A stretch of DNA of 64,000 bases from Rhizobium sp. BG4. Lineage in GTDB: Bacteria > Pseudomonadota > Alphaproteobacteria > Rhizobiales > Rhizobiaceae. Of this stretch, positions 1-9,178 are shown one piece after another. The DNA is taken from NCBI RefSeq assembly GCF_016864575.1, contig NZ_CP044126.1:62001-126000 (forward strand), written 5' to 3'. Each line of letters opens with the position of its first letter. Position 1 is the first letter of the stretch. Position numbers and translations under genes: made by a program. A model generated the notes under the pieces. The model saw nothing but the letters and a program-made list of their open reading frames with translations, did no database searches and was not told where the DNA came from.

Positions 1-20
1 TTGTGGGATTGGCGTTCCGA

Positions 21-503
21 CTAGAAACGGTACCTGACGGCGATTTCGACCGATCGTACAAACGGAGGACTGTAGAGTTTTCCGAGCCGCTCGCCGGCCT
101 TCAGCTGGAGCGCGATGGCGCAGTTCGCCGACACGCAGACGTTACCCGGCACAATCACAGTCGATGCAGGCCGCGACGTTACATCGACGGTCCAACATTG
201 CTTGGCGTCCACGTCCAACAGCATGAAACGCAGCTGAGAGTGCGGTTCCCATTCTGCCAGTCTTTCGGTTGTCCAAGACCAGGTGATGGATGCGATCCGG
301 CTCGGAGCCGGTATTTGGAAGGTCGGGCACAGCGCGACGCCGTTGCTCCATTCCCCACCGGTCAAAGCCACTGGACCGGGGCCGTTTGCTGTCCATTTGG
401 CTAGGCGGGCAGGCGTGCTGTCGTTTCCCCGTTTGATGGGGAAATTGCCAAGCGTCTCGAGGACGTTCTGTTCTTCGGGGGAGAGTGTGAGCGGGATCAA
501 CAT
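21..503 (-). CDS. Hypothetical protein downstream of flgE
   Basis: A 160-residue protein begins at the ATG at 501-503. The frame is open to 629, but that extension crosses the hairpin that follows flgE, so I prefer the internal start; no clear ribosome site supports either. The product has no signal peptide or membrane segment and I recognise no domain. It is moderately rich in Trp, Ser and Pro, and its C-terminal half (VTSRPASTVIVPGNVCV) looks beta-rich. It lies on the same strand as flgE and the EF-hand gene, about 130 bp past the flgE stop, and may be read through from that operon. Function unknown. Confidence 0.5.
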   Translation of the reverse strand: MLIPLTLSPEEQNVLETLGNFPIKRGNDSTPARLAKWTANGPGPVALTGGEWSNGVALCPTFQIPAPSRIASITWSWTTERLAEWEPHSQLRFMLLDVDAKQCWTVDVTSRPASTVIVPGNVCVSANCAIALQLKAGERLGKLYSPPFVRSVEIAVRYRF

Positions 504-596
504 GACAATACCGGACGTGAGCGTCGTCGAAACTATCGAGCGACACTTAATTTCGCGTATTCGCGCGGGGAAGATTTCTGTGAGCGCTACGAGACT

Positions 597-627
597 GGAT
601 GCCGGAAAGTCTGCCTCTCCGGCATCC
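597..627 (-). terminator. Hairpin after flgE
   Basis: A perfect 10-bp inverted repeat (GGATGCCGGA ... TCCGGCATCC) with an 11-nt loop starts 7 nt past the flgE stop codon. There is no clear T tract, so it may be an attenuating or mRNA-stabilising hairpin rather than a full terminator. Confidence 0.5.
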
Positions 628-633
628 AATACT

Positions 634-1932
634 TCAGCGCTTGAGGTTCACGAGAACATCAAGGATGTCCGAGCCGGTCTGGAAAACCTTGGAGTTTGCA
701 GTGTAGCTGCGCTGGGCCTCGACCATCGTCGTCAACTGATCGGCGAGGTCCACGTTCGAGCCCTCCAGTGATCCCGAATTGATGACACCGAGACCGTTCG
801 TTTGCGGAAAGCCGGTCACCGTAACCCCCGATTCTCCGTTGGCCGCATAGACGTTGCCATTGAGTGGCGTCAGAAGGTCCGGGCTTGCGACCGTAGCAAG
901 CGGGATGCGGTAGATCGGCTTGGGGTCGCCCGTCTTGTAGATCGCATAGACCGTTCCGTCCTTGTCGATCTTGATATCGGTGACCGCGCTGGGGGCCTGT
1001 CCGTTCAGCTGGCCGTTCCCCGAGAAGTCGGAGGCAACCTGACCCATTTTGCTGAAGTCCATATCGATCGTGTTCCCCGTTACGGGGTCTGTGATGGTGA
1101 CGTCGCCGGTGCTCGTCTGCTTGCCGTTCTTGTCGAACGTCAGTGTCTGGACCGCCACAGCGTCGCTGGAGTAGGGGAACGGGCTCGTCCCTGCGGCCGC
1201 GTCAGCGTGGCGGAACATGGCAACTTCCCAGCTTGCGTCGACAGGAGGAGTTGCCGTCGGGTCGCCTGCGGAGGTCTTGGTGAAATAAAGGTCGTACATG
1301 ACCGTGTTGCCGAGGTTGTCATAGCCGACGACCGACATCTTCTTCGTGTCCGCCGTCGTGTTCGACGGGTCGTTCGCGCTGGGAAGCGTGTCGGTTCCCG
1401 TCGGGGCGACCTTCGCGTTCGAATTCAGGTTTCCTTCGAATGTCCCGGCATCGGACGGACGAGCCACAAGGCCTCCGAGGTTGCGGATATTGATCGGAAC
1501 AAGGCCATCGAAGCCGTTGACCACCACCGCCGGCGCACCGGATGTGTACGGGTAACCCATCAGGGTATATTGCGCCGAGTTCTTGAGGTTGCCGTTTTCG
1601 TCGGGAAGGAAATCGCCCGCGCGGGTCAAAACGGTGGTGCCGTCGTCGCCCTGTACGATGAAGAATCCGTCGCCTTTGATGGAGAGGTCACTGCCGGAGG
1701 TCGTTGCCGTATAGTTTCCTTCCGTCGTGATCGAATACCGCGTCGTGCTCTGGACCCCTCCCGAATTGTAGTTGCCGGATGAGCCAGGGACGACGAGAGT
1801 GGAGAAAGCGATCGAGGCGCTCTTGTAGCCGACCGTGTTCACGTTCGCGATATTGTCGGCGACCGTGCTGAGACGGTTCGCCTGGGCATTCATGCCGGAT
1901 ATGGCGGTTTTCATGCTGCCAAAAATGCTCAT
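634..1932 (-). CDS. flgE: Flagellar hook protein FlgE
   Basis: This is a 432-residue structural protein of the flagellar hook, which polymerises outside the cell on the rod. The N-terminus carries the rod/hook family signature (residues 1-40, including GMNAQANRLSTVADNIANVN followed by TVGYK). The centre has the hook body region (GDGFFIVQGDDG, then LTRAGDFLPDENG). The C-terminus ends with the conserved coiled segment TMVEAQRSYTANSKVFQTGS. Length and ends match rhizobial FlgE and the gene looks intact. It is an orphan here: no other rod, ring, motor or flagellin gene is visible. An EF-hand protein gene lies 32 nt upstream on the same strand. It may be part of a flagellar cluster continuing beyond the window's left edge, or a second hook gene. 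Confidence 0.93.
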   Translation of the reverse strand: MSIFGSMKTAISGMNAQANRLSTVADNIANVNTVGYKSASIAFSTLVVPGSSGNYNSGGVQSTTRYSITTEGNYTATTSGSDLSIKGDGFFIVQGDDGTTVLTRAGDFLPDENGNLKNSAQYTLMGYPYTSGAPAVVVNGFDGLVPINIRNLGGLVARPSDAGTFEGNLNSNAKVAPTGTDTLPSANDPSNTTADTKKMSVVGYDNLGNTVMYDLYFTKTSAGDPTATPPVDASWEVAMFRHADAAAGTSPFPYSSDAVAVQTLTFDKNGKQTSTGDVTITDPVTGNTIDMDFSKMGQVASDFSGNGQLNGQAPSAVTDIKIDKDGTVYAIYKTGDPKPIYRIPLATVASPDLLTPLNGNVYAANGESGVTVTGFPQTNGLGVINSGSLEGSNVDLADQLTTMVEAQRSYTANSKVFQTGSDILDVLVNLKR

Positions 1933-1964
1933 TGGAATTGCTCCTTAAATGTCGATTGGAATGC

Positions 1965-2399
1965 TTAGGTTCGGAGGTTGCGAAGGCGTTCCGCAAAGCC
2001 CTGATCGAGGTGTCCGACGCTTACGGGCAGCATTTTTGCGAGCCCGTCGTTGAGCTCGGTTTCGTTGACCCAGCCTTTGCCGCCGGTGTCGATTTCCGAC
2101 CACCTTTTTTCATTCCCGGCCGTGTCGTTCGGACGGTCATTGAGTTCCGCAAGTCGCGCTTGGCCGCTCATGTACTCATCCTTTGTCACGCGTCCGTCCT
2201 TGTCGGCATCCGCCCAGTCGAGGGATTGCCGAGCCATGCGCGAATGGAAGTCGGCAACGAGTTGGCTGTCGCTTGCGGCAGGCGGAGCTTTTGTTTCGGA
2301 AGACGCGGGCAGGACCATCTTCTCGTCGTAAATCGACGGTGGCCTGCGGTTCGCTGTTGAAAAGACGCTGTAAATCGAATTGTCGGGCCCAACTTTCAT
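1965..2399 (-). CDS. EF-hand calcium-binding protein
   Basis: This is a 144-residue protein. The ATG at 2397-2399 is preceded by GGAG four bases upstream; the longer open frame upstream lacks such support. Residues 64-75 form a near-canonical EF-hand loop (DADKDGRVTKDE; Asp 64, 66, 68, Gly 69, Glu 75). Residues 104-115 (DTGGKGWVNETE) form a degenerate second loop. No signal peptide is evident. It precedes flgE by 32 nt, so the two are probably cotranscribed. That suggests a calcium-responsive or structural role near the hook, but this is inference. Bacterial EF-hand proteins are diverse and no specific family is recognised. Confidence 0.75.
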   Translation of the reverse strand: MKVGPDNSIYSVFSTANRRPPSIYDEKMVLPASSETKAPPAASDSQLVADFHSRMARQSLDWADADKDGRVTKDEYMSGQARLAELNDRPNDTAGNEKRWSEIDTGGKGWVNETELNDGLAKMLPVSVGHLDQGFAERLRNLRT

Positions 2400-2561
2400 G
2401 ACGCTCCATTTCCCGTTGGTGGCGGTAGGTGGGCGCAAGCTGGGGCGATGGCCTTGCTTCAAACTTGCCAAAAACGGGTATTGCGTTGCCGCGTTACAAC
2501 CGTAACCATTTGCGTATCTGGGGTTGCGGCTAGTCGCTTTCCTCGCGTCGTGATCGGCCAC

Positions 2562-2575
2562 CAAACGAGGGTATA
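2562..2575 (+). promoter_or_regulatory. FixJ/StyR-type box upstream of catalase
   Basis: CAAAC-GAGG-GTATA matches the window's recurrent box in one perfect and one degenerate arm. It lies about 60 bp upstream of the catalase start. A weak -10 candidate (TATTGC, 2603-2608) is 37 nt from the box centre. This is one of the weaker members of the set. Confidence 0.4.
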
Positions 2576-2635
2576 GCTGTACGGGCGGCAATGCTGGTGG
2601 CCTATTGCGATCCAAAAGAAGCAAGGGCAAAGACG

Positions 2636-4078
2636 ATGACTCAAGGGAAGCTGACCACCGCCGCGGGAGCGCCGGTAGCGGACAATTTCAACATCGAGAC
2701 GGCGGGACCCCGGGGGCCGGCGCTACTCCAGGACATCTGGCTTATCGAGAAGCTGGCGCATTTCGATCGCGAGGTCATTCCGGAGCGGCGCATGCACGCG
2801 AAGGGCGCGGGTGCCCATGGCACCTTCACGGTCACCCATGATGTCACGCGTTACAGTAAAGCAGCCCTGTTCTCTAAGGTCGGGAAAGAGACGCCGATAT
2901 TCATTCGTTTCTCGACAGTTGCCGGCGAGCGAGGGGCGGCCGACGCGGAACGAGATATTCGTGGCTTTGCGATCAAGTTCTACACGGAGCAGGGGAACTG
3001 GGACCTGGTCGGCAACAACACCCCGGTTTTCTTCTTCCGCGATCCTCTGCGCTTTCCCGATCTCAATCATGCCGTCAAGCGCGACCCGCGGACAGGGATG
3101 CGAAGCGCCGAAAACAACTGGGATTTCTGGACGCTGCTGCCAGAAGCGCTGCACCAGGTCACGATCGTGATGTCGGACCGCGGTATCCCCAAAACGTTCC
3201 GCAACATGCACGGCTTCGGCAGCCATACGTTCAGCATGATCAACACTGCGAACGAGCGGCATTGGGTGAAATTCACCCTCAAGTCCCAACAAGGCATCGA
3301 AAACCTATCCGACCAGGAATCGACCTATGTCATGGGCCGGGATCGTGAGAGCCATCAGCGCGATCTCTTCGAGAGCATAGAGAACGGCGAGTATCCCCGC
3401 TGGAAGCTGTTCATCCAGGTGATGTCGGAAGATCAGGCCAAAGCGCACCGCCATAATCCGTTCGACCTTACGAAGGTCTGGCGACATTCCGAGTATCCGC
3501 TCATCGAAGTCGGGCTCCTTGAACTGAACCGGAACCCGGAGAACTTCTTCGCCGAGGTAGAGCAGGCGTCCTTTACGCCAGCTAACATCGTGCCAGGGCT
3601 GGGGTTCTCGCCCGATCGAATGCTGCAGGCACGCCTGTTCTCGTATGGTGACGCAGCTCGCTACCGGCTCGGCGTCAACCACCATCAGATACCCGTGAAT
3701 GCGCCACGCTGCCCTTACCATTCTTACCATCGCGATGGCTCCATGCGGATTGACGGGAACTATGGGGCTCAGACGAGCTACGTGCCGAATTCGCATGGAA
3801 GCTGGGATGAGCAACCGGACTATCGCGAACCTCCGCTCGAGCTTTCCGGCGAGGCGCGTCGGTATGATCATCGCCTTGATGATGACCACTACGAACAGCC
3901 TGGCGACCTTTTCCGATTGATGACCGAAGAGCAGAAGGTCGCGCTGATCGAGAACACTGCACGCGCGATGACCGGGGTTTCGATGGCGGTGAAGGTTCGC
4001 CATGTCGACAACTGCCGGCGAGCGGACGTGGACTATGGTCTTAGGCTCGCGGCCGCGTTCGGTTTGGACACCCCGTAG
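2636..4078 (+). CDS. katA: Monofunctional haem catalase
   Basis: This 480-residue small-subunit catalase dismutates hydrogen peroxide to water and oxygen. The distal-side His is at residue 54 (RRMHAKGAGAHGTF). The family active-site block follows (FIRFSTVAGERGAADAERD, then NTPVFFFRDPLRFP). The proximal haem-ligand block RLFSYGDAARYRLGVNHHQI carries the ligand Tyr. The start chosen is the ATG at 2636; the open frame begins at 2591, but the extra 15 residues are not family-like. No signal peptide is visible, so it is probably cytoplasmic. A degenerate FixJ-type box lies upstream, suggesting coregulation with the stress genes in this window. The gene is intact. Confidence 0.95.
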   Translation: MTQGKLTTAAGAPVADNFNIETAGPRGPALLQDIWLIEKLAHFDREVIPERRMHAKGAGAHGTFTVTHDVTRYSKAALFSKVGKETPIFIRFSTVAGERGAADAERDIRGFAIKFYTEQGNWDLVGNNTPVFFFRDPLRFPDLNHAVKRDPRTGMRSAENNWDFWTLLPEALHQVTIVMSDRGIPKTFRNMHGFGSHTFSMINTANERHWVKFTLKSQQGIENLSDQESTYVMGRDRESHQRDLFESIENGEYPRWKLFIQVMSEDQAKAHRHNPFDLTKVWRHSEYPLIEVGLLELNRNPENFFAEVEQASFTPANIVPGLGFSPDRMLQARLFSYGDAARYRLGVNHHQIPVNAPRCPYHSYHRDGSMRIDGNYGAQTSYVPNSHGSWDEQPDYREPPLELSGEARRYDHRLDDDHYEQPGDLFRLMTEEQKVALIENTARAMTGVSMAVKVRHVDNCRRADVDYGLRLAAAFGLDTP

Positions 4079-4256
4079 CAACGCGAGATTAGCGTGCAGA
4101 GCTATGCCCAGGGTTCCCGGCAGGTATCAGGGGTGCAGCACTGCCGTCCAGGGGCGGCGGTCAGGTTGATTACGATCTGTGCCGTTGCCCCAACAACAAA
4201 GCGTCATGTGAGCCGGTGTGCCCGATCGTCTGTTTCACTTTTCGGAGGATGTGGCG

Positions 4257-4829
4257 ATGCAAACTGATCAGACTGCCGAACATTCAGGGCGATCCTATGC
4301 CTTGCGAGGGCGCGTCCTTCTGGCGGACCCCGACATCGTGGCCACAGCTTCCATTGCCCGTCAATTCAGGGGGTGCGGCTATGCGGCGGTGATTGCGACA
4401 AGCTCGAATGAGGCACTCCAGATCGTTTCCCGGAAGAGCATCGACTTGGCATTGATCGAGTTGAAGTTCGACGATGGTGATTGTCTCGAGCTGATATCCG
4501 CAATCAGATTGCACAACCCGTGTAGCAGGCTAGTCGTGCACACCTGGTTTGCCGATGTCAAAGCGACGGTTGCGGTGGTCAAGGCTGGGGCGGACGATCT
4601 ATTGCCAAAGCCGCTGAATGCGGAGTTCGTCGTGGAATTTCTCGTGAATGGCGATCGGTTGGCGATGTCGAGCCAGACGAGCTTACCCGATACCGAGAGC
4701 GTGAGACGCGCTCATATCGAAACGGTATTCGGATGGTCGGGTCGAAATGTTTCGCTTGCGTCCCGCCGCCTCTCGCTCAATCGCCGATCGCTTCAACGGC
4801 TCATGCAGCGATATAGAGAAACCGCGTAG
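4257..4829 (+). CDS. ActR/RegA-like response regulator with Asp-to-Glu acceptor
   Basis: This is a 190-residue receiver plus Fis-type helix-turn-helix protein of the ActR/RegA/PrrA class. The ATG at 4257 has GGAGG nine bases upstream. The receiver (about residues 19-135) starts with RVLLADPD and keeps the conserved Lys (LLPKPLN). Where relatives read VVDLRLEDG, this protein reads LIELKFDDGD, so the phospho-acceptor Asp is Glu 69. The C-terminal 40 residues (RRAHIETVF ... NRRSLQRLMQRY) are the Fis-like DNA-binding helices. Family members control redox and pH responses with an ActS/RegB kinase; none is encoded here. Glu can mimic phospho-Asp, so it may be locked active, but that is inference. 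Confidence 0.8.
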   Translation: MQTDQTAEHSGRSYALRGRVLLADPDIVATASIARQFRGCGYAAVIATSSNEALQIVSRKSIDLALIELKFDDGDCLELISAIRLHNPCSRLVVHTWFADVKATVAVVKAGADDLLPKPLNAEFVVEFLVNGDRLAMSSQTSLPDTESVRRAHIETVFGWSGRNVSLASRRLSLNRRSLQRLMQRYRETA

Positions 4830-4844
4830 ATCGCCGGGCCGAGG

Positions 4845-5504
4845 TCAGATTACCCCAAGCCTCGTCGCTTTCGCGACTGCTTGCGTCCGATTGATAGACT
4901 CCAGCTTCTTCATCGCTGATTTCAGATAGTCGTTCACGGTGTGACTGGATAGGCAAAGGATCGCTCCGATATCTTCGCTGCTTTTCCCTGCAGCGGCCCA
5001 GAAGAGACATTCCGTTTCTCGTTGTGAAATGTCAGGCCGTAGCGGACGTCTTTCCGTTAACCGGGCCAGATATTCCATGGTCTCGAAGATGGCCTGGCCG
5101 ATCGCCGCGTCATCGATTTCCGGGGACGGGGACGACATCACGAAGACATACTGCTGACGTGCCGACGTGAAGAGCGTGTAGGCGATGCTGCAAGGGAAGA
5201 AGCCACTCAGCGATCTCGTGACATCGGGTGGAGTTTTGATGTCGACCTCTCTGATCAACGCGATGGAGGACCTGAAGTGTCCGAGGAAGCTCCTTTCTGA
5301 ACGTATGTCGACGTCGGCGTAACCCCGTAAAAACGCAGCTGGCCAGTTCGTCGCCACGATGTTCTCCACCAGTGGTGCGGTGCCACAGTTTGGGTACTGA
5401 CAAACCAGAAAATGGGTAAAGCCTGACCTGGTGCAAAGCTCTCCGAGGCGGTCGCGAAAGGTCGCCTTCGCGTCCTCAACTACGGCCCTGACGCGAAATT
5501 CCAT
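4845..5504 (-). CDS. LuxR-family regulator (orphan, autoinducer-domain type)
   Basis: This is a protein of about 219 residues (231 if the ATG at 5540 is used; neither start has a good ribosome site). The N-terminal 150 residues resemble an acyl-homoserine-lactone-binding LuxR domain: DRLGELCTRSGFTHFLVCQYP, then NWPAAFLRGYADVDIRSE, with W and D residues typical of the pocket. The C-terminus is a GerE-type helix-turn-helix (RETECLFWAAAGKSSEDIGA ... SSHTVNDYLKSAMKKL). No luxI-type synthase is nearby, so it would be a solo receptor responding to imported or neighbouring signals. It converges with the ActR-like gene, 15 bp apart. Confidence 0.8.
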   Translation of the reverse strand: MEFRVRAVVEDAKATFRDRLGELCTRSGFTHFLVCQYPNCGTAPLVENIVATNWPAAFLRGYADVDIRSERSFLGHFRSSIALIREVDIKTPPDVTRSLSGFFPCSIAYTLFTSARQQYVFVMSSPSPEIDDAAIGQAIFETMEYLARLTERRPLRPDISQRETECLFWAAAGKSSEDIGAILCLSSHTVNDYLKSAMKKLESINRTQAVAKATRLGVI

Positions 5505-5603
5505 AGAGCACCCAGTTTTTGGCCGCCGCAGCAGCAACATGCGTTGGGTAGCCGTCTATGGTGCCGGTGCCATTTGACAACCTATACTCCCGTTTACTCG
5601 CAC

Positions 5604-6506
5604 CTAAGCCATCCACGCGCGATAGGCGGCAAACCGCTCGGCCAGGAGATCGATGAACAATCGAACCTTTGCCGGCAGATACCTTTTGTCCGGATAGATG
5701 GCGTTGATCGCGAATTCGACGCCCCGGTGGCTGGGGAGGGCGTTTAGGAGACGGCCCTCGGCGAGGTCGTCGGCGACGATAAAACTAGGGGCAAGCCATA
5801 GAGCGTTGCCGCTCAGAGTGAGGTATCGAAGGGCTTCAGCACTATTGGAAAGTGCGGGGCCGCTCACGCGGACTTCGGTGATCTCTCCAAGCTCGTTCTC
5901 AAAACGCCACTCGTCTCCACCTGGATAATATGCGTACCTAAGGCACTGATGCTCGGTAAGGTCCTGGGGAGTGGCAAGCTGGGGGTGCCTCGAGAAGTAA
6001 GCTGGAGCACCCACGAGCAAGTGACGCCATGGAGTAAGTTTGCGTGCGATCAGCCCCGAGTCCGCCGAAGGGGTCGTCCGAATTGCCAGATCGTAGCTAT
6101 CATCGATAGGATCGATCATCCTTTCGCCGCTGTCGAGATCGAGTGACACCTCAGGATACTTGGCGAGATACTCTTCAATTACCGGCATCAAAAAACGAAC
6201 GATAGCTGCCGTGCAGTAGACTCTGATGATCCCGCGTGGTGACGACGTCAGTGCGCCTGCGGCACGATCGGCGTCGTCCAGATCGGCGAGTATCTGTGTG
6301 GACCTTTGGTAATAGACCCGTCCGGTTTCCGTGAGCGTGACCTTGCGGGTAGTGCGGTTTAGGAGGCGGACGCCGAGTCTTTGTTCAAGGCTTTGCACGT
6401 GGGTTGCCACCATGCTGACGGACATGTTCAAGCTTCGGGCTGCTGCTGAAAAGCCGCCGTTCTCAACCACTCTAGCGAAGACTGATAAGCTCGTAAGTCG
6501 GTCCAT
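5604..6506 (-). CDS. LysR-family transcriptional regulator
   Basis: This is a 300-residue LysR-type regulator. The N-terminal winged helix-turn-helix spans residues 1-60 (VFARVVENGGFSAAARSLNM, then QRLGVRLLNRTTRKVTLTE). The periplasmic-binding-like effector domain fills the rest. It is divergent from the MFS gene at 6666 with a 159-bp shared promoter region, the usual arrangement for a LysR regulator and its target. The effector cannot be told from sequence. Its subgroup (SLSVFARVVENGGFSAAA) resembles the large DsdC/CrgA-like set common in Rhizobiaceae. Confidence 0.92.
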   Translation of the reverse strand: MDRLTSLSVFARVVENGGFSAAARSLNMSVSMVATHVQSLEQRLGVRLLNRTTRKVTLTETGRVYYQRSTQILADLDDADRAAGALTSSPRGIIRVYCTAAIVRFLMPVIEEYLAKYPEVSLDLDSGERMIDPIDDSYDLAIRTTPSADSGLIARKLTPWRHLLVGAPAYFSRHPQLATPQDLTEHQCLRYAYYPGGDEWRFENELGEITEVRVSGPALSNSAEALRYLTLSGNALWLAPSFIVADDLAEGRLLNALPSHRGVEFAINAIYPDKRYLPAKVRLFIDLLAERFAAYRAWMA

Positions 6507-6665
6507 TGTGTATCCCCAGTCATTGCGGCGAGGGGCATCTTATTAGATTATCCGCTCACGGCGTATAGTCCTTGCGTTTAAGGCCGTATTAACCGGATGC
6601 AGGCCGTATGGCACTGCTCCTGACTCCCCGCGCAAAGCGCCCGGGTGAGTTTGCAGGAGCGCACC

Positions 6666-8225
6666 ATGACCATACCAACCATTGATAACCGGACTGCGGT
6701 TGTCTTGATGGGAGTCTTCGCGGCAACATTGACCGACGCGATAGCCGGATCGACGTTGTCCTTCATCCGGTTTGACATGATGGGTGATGTTTATGCCTCC
6801 GCGGATGAGGCAGCGATATTCGATTACGGATACACGGCAGCGAAAATTGTTGGCTTCATCTTCGCTGCATGGGTGTCATCGGCACAGCCACTTCGGCCGC
6901 TTCTGTATGCGACGATAGCGATGACCGTGGCGTGTGCGCTGATTATCACGCCCCTGCCTCTTCACGCACTGGCTGCCTTGCGAATTGCCCAAGGTTTTGC
7001 GGGCGGCGTAGCGGTGGTTTCGGCCCAGACACTGCTCCTGTTTAGATTTCAGAAGTCGAGCCAGCCGTGGGTTCAGTTAATTTTTGCTCTCGGGGCTGTT
7101 GTCGTGCCGGCAACAATCACTCCCTTTGCACAAGGCTGGGCTCGCGATTTCTACAGGTGGGAGCTCGTCTTCGCGGCTGCGGTGGCTCTTGGGTTGATTG
7201 CATCTGTTCTGCTGACCTTCGCTACCCCTGACCTAGACGAGAGCCGGCCGTGTGCGCCTTTCGACGCTTGGGCTTTCGTCCTTGTGGCGATCGCGGCCGG
7301 ATGTGCAACCTTCGTTTTTAGTCAGGGCAATCGATGGGATTGGATCGAGGATGCAACAGTTCGGATTTGTATCGCCGCCGCTGTTTCGGCTTCAATCCTC
7401 TTGGCCGTCTCGGGTTTTCGGCATCGGCTTGATGAATGGCCCGTAAGGTTTGGAGCTTTCGCAAATCCGGGATTTGCGTTTGGATTCATTGCGAGTTTTG
7501 CGGCTGGGTTCGCGTTGTTGGGAAGCAGTTTCCTGATCCCGTCCTTTGCCATCTCAATCCTGAGGTTAAGTCCAACTGACCTTGGTCGGCTACTGCTGCC
7601 CAGTGCCGCGACCTTCGCTTTCACGCTCGGGCTTACGGCATTTGCGATACGAAGGTTCCGAATCTCCCCCGTGTTGACCGTGCCATTTGGGATACTCGGG
7701 TTCATGACCTCGATGTGGCTCATGGGGAGCGGTACGAGCGCCAGTGGAATTTCGGAGCTTATGCCGGCGGTAGTGTTGCGAGGTGCAGCCCTTGGCTTCC
7801 TGTTCCTGTCGATTACGCTCGTCGCTCTAGCTGGTCTTGCGCCGCGTTTCGTTTCGTCTGGCGTCGCTCTGTTCAACCTCGGCCGAACTATCGGCGGACT
7901 CGCCGGGGTGGCGTTTTTACAGACGTTGATTGAACACGAGGCAATCCGTAACCGTGCAGTGCTCGCAGCACATGTAACTCCCGGCCGGCCAGAGGTAATC
8001 GAACGGCTACAACGGGCCGGTGCCTTGCTTTCGACTCACGGCCTGGATTCATCGGAAGCTGGGAGGGCTGCGGCATTGCTTCTGGGAAAACAGCTCATGA
8101 GGGAGGCAACCATGATAGCCTTCAACAAGGGATTCATGTCTGTAGCCATCTTTTTCCTATTCGCGGCTCCCGTCATCATCGGCTCGAAGATTCTAATAGG
8201 CCGAATTTTATCCGACGGTAGGTAA
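6666..8225 (+). CDS. MFS transporter (DHA2/EmrB-like)
   Basis: This is a 519-residue integral membrane protein. The ATG at 6666 follows GGAG seven bases upstream. Hydrophobic segments recur throughout (for example VVLMGVFAATLTDAIAG, IVGFIFAAWVSS, LALHAL-type helices, ALGFLFLSITLVALAGLAP). The size and about 14 predicted helices fit the DHA2 drug:H+ antiporter branch of the major facilitator superfamily. No outer-membrane or adaptor partner is adjacent. Divergent transcription from a LysR gene suggests substrate-induced export of a toxic compound. The substrate is unknown. Confidence 0.85.
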   Translation: MTIPTIDNRTAVVLMGVFAATLTDAIAGSTLSFIRFDMMGDVYASADEAAIFDYGYTAAKIVGFIFAAWVSSAQPLRPLLYATIAMTVACALIITPLPLHALAALRIAQGFAGGVAVVSAQTLLLFRFQKSSQPWVQLIFALGAVVVPATITPFAQGWARDFYRWELVFAAAVALGLIASVLLTFATPDLDESRPCAPFDAWAFVLVAIAAGCATFVFSQGNRWDWIEDATVRICIAAAVSASILLAVSGFRHRLDEWPVRFGAFANPGFAFGFIASFAAGFALLGSSFLIPSFAISILRLSPTDLGRLLLPSAATFAFTLGLTAFAIRRFRISPVLTVPFGILGFMTSMWLMGSGTSASGISELMPAVVLRGAALGFLFLSITLVALAGLAPRFVSSGVALFNLGRTIGGLAGVAFLQTLIEHEAIRNRAVLAAHVTPGRPEVIERLQRAGALLSTHGLDSSEAGRAAALLLGKQLMREATMIAFNKGFMSVAIFFLFAAPVIIGSKILIGRILSDGR

Positions 8226-8421
8226 AGGGCAGGATCGTGCGGGATATCAGTCGAACAGGAGCTTGGTTTTCGGCATGCGTGTTCCCTCGGCGAGCTCTAC
8301 CCGGCTGGAGACGGGCTCCGGATATTCCACAATCTGAGGAACGAATGATATTCCGCAAAGCCGGCTAATACCCGCCTCCCACAATCCGTATTTCGATGAC
8401 ATCGAAAACGGAGTTCAATCG

Positions 8422-9168
8422 ATGAGATCACTTGAAGGCAAGGTCGCGATCATTACGGGTGGCAACAGTGGAATAGGCAAGGCTACGGCGAAACGCTTCG
8501 TGGAAGAGGGCGCGCAGGTCCTGATCACCGGGCGTCGCCAGGATGTCGTTGACGCCGCAGCTGCCGAAATCGGCGGAAATGTCGTCGGCGTCCGCGGCGA
8601 CGTCGCCGAGATCGACTTCCACCACCGTCTGGCAGACATGGTGAAGGAGAGGTTCGGGGCGATCGACATCTACATGGCAAACGCCGGCGTCATCAACCTG
8701 GAGGGGTCGAAGACAGTCACCGAGGGCGAGTTTGACCGTCACTTCGATATCAACGCCCGTGGCGTCTTCTTCGGCGTCCAGGCAATCGAGCCGCTGATCC
8801 GAGACGGTGGCAACATTATCGTCACAAGTTCGCTGGCTGCCTCGAAAGTCCTGCCCCAACACACGGTCTATGCCGGCTCGAAGGCGGCCCTGGCTGCTTT
8901 TGCGCGCAATTGGGCACTGGAGTTCAAAGATCGTCGTATTCGGGTCAACATCCTAAGCCCTGGACCCGTCGGGACCGAAATCCTTGGTAAGCTCGGAGTC
9001 AGCGAGGTCGACCGCCCCGGCTTCGAGGCGCACATGGCTGGGCTGATCCCGGCGGGCCGTATGGGCCGCCCTGACGAGCTCGCGGAAGCGGCGCTGTTCC
9101 TCGCGTCGAAGGGAACCTTCGTCAACGGCGTGGAATTGATCGTCGACGGTGGCATGCACCTCACCTGA
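8422..9168 (+). CDS. SDR-family oxidoreductase
   Basis: This is a 248-residue classical short-chain dehydrogenase/reductase. The NAD(P)-binding TGGNSGIGKA motif lies at residues 12-21. NAG lies around residue 90 (YMANAGVIN). The catalytic Ser is in ITSSLAASK-like sequence (IVTSSLAAS), followed by the Tyr-x3-Lys pair (VYAGSKAAL). Arg after the glycine motif (ITGRRQD) suggests NADP preference. No membrane segment; cytoplasmic. It stands alone and is closed by a strong bidirectional hairpin shared with the convergent GST gene. The substrate cannot be inferred. Confidence 0.92.
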   Translation: MRSLEGKVAIITGGNSGIGKATAKRFVEEGAQVLITGRRQDVVDAAAAEIGGNVVGVRGDVAEIDFHHRLADMVKERFGAIDIYMANAGVINLEGSKTVTEGEFDRHFDINARGVFFGVQAIEPLIRDGGNIIVTSSLAASKVLPQHTVYAGSKAALAAFARNWALEFKDRRIRVNILSPGPVGTEILGKLGVSEVDRPGFEAHMAGLIPAGRMGRPDELAEAALFLASKGTFVNGVELIVDGGMHLT

Positions 9169-9178
9169 AGTAGAATCA

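Noticed and set aside
802..1782. Plus-strand open frame of about 326 residues
   Set aside because: Shadow of flgE; Arg/Val-rich composition typical of antisense frames.
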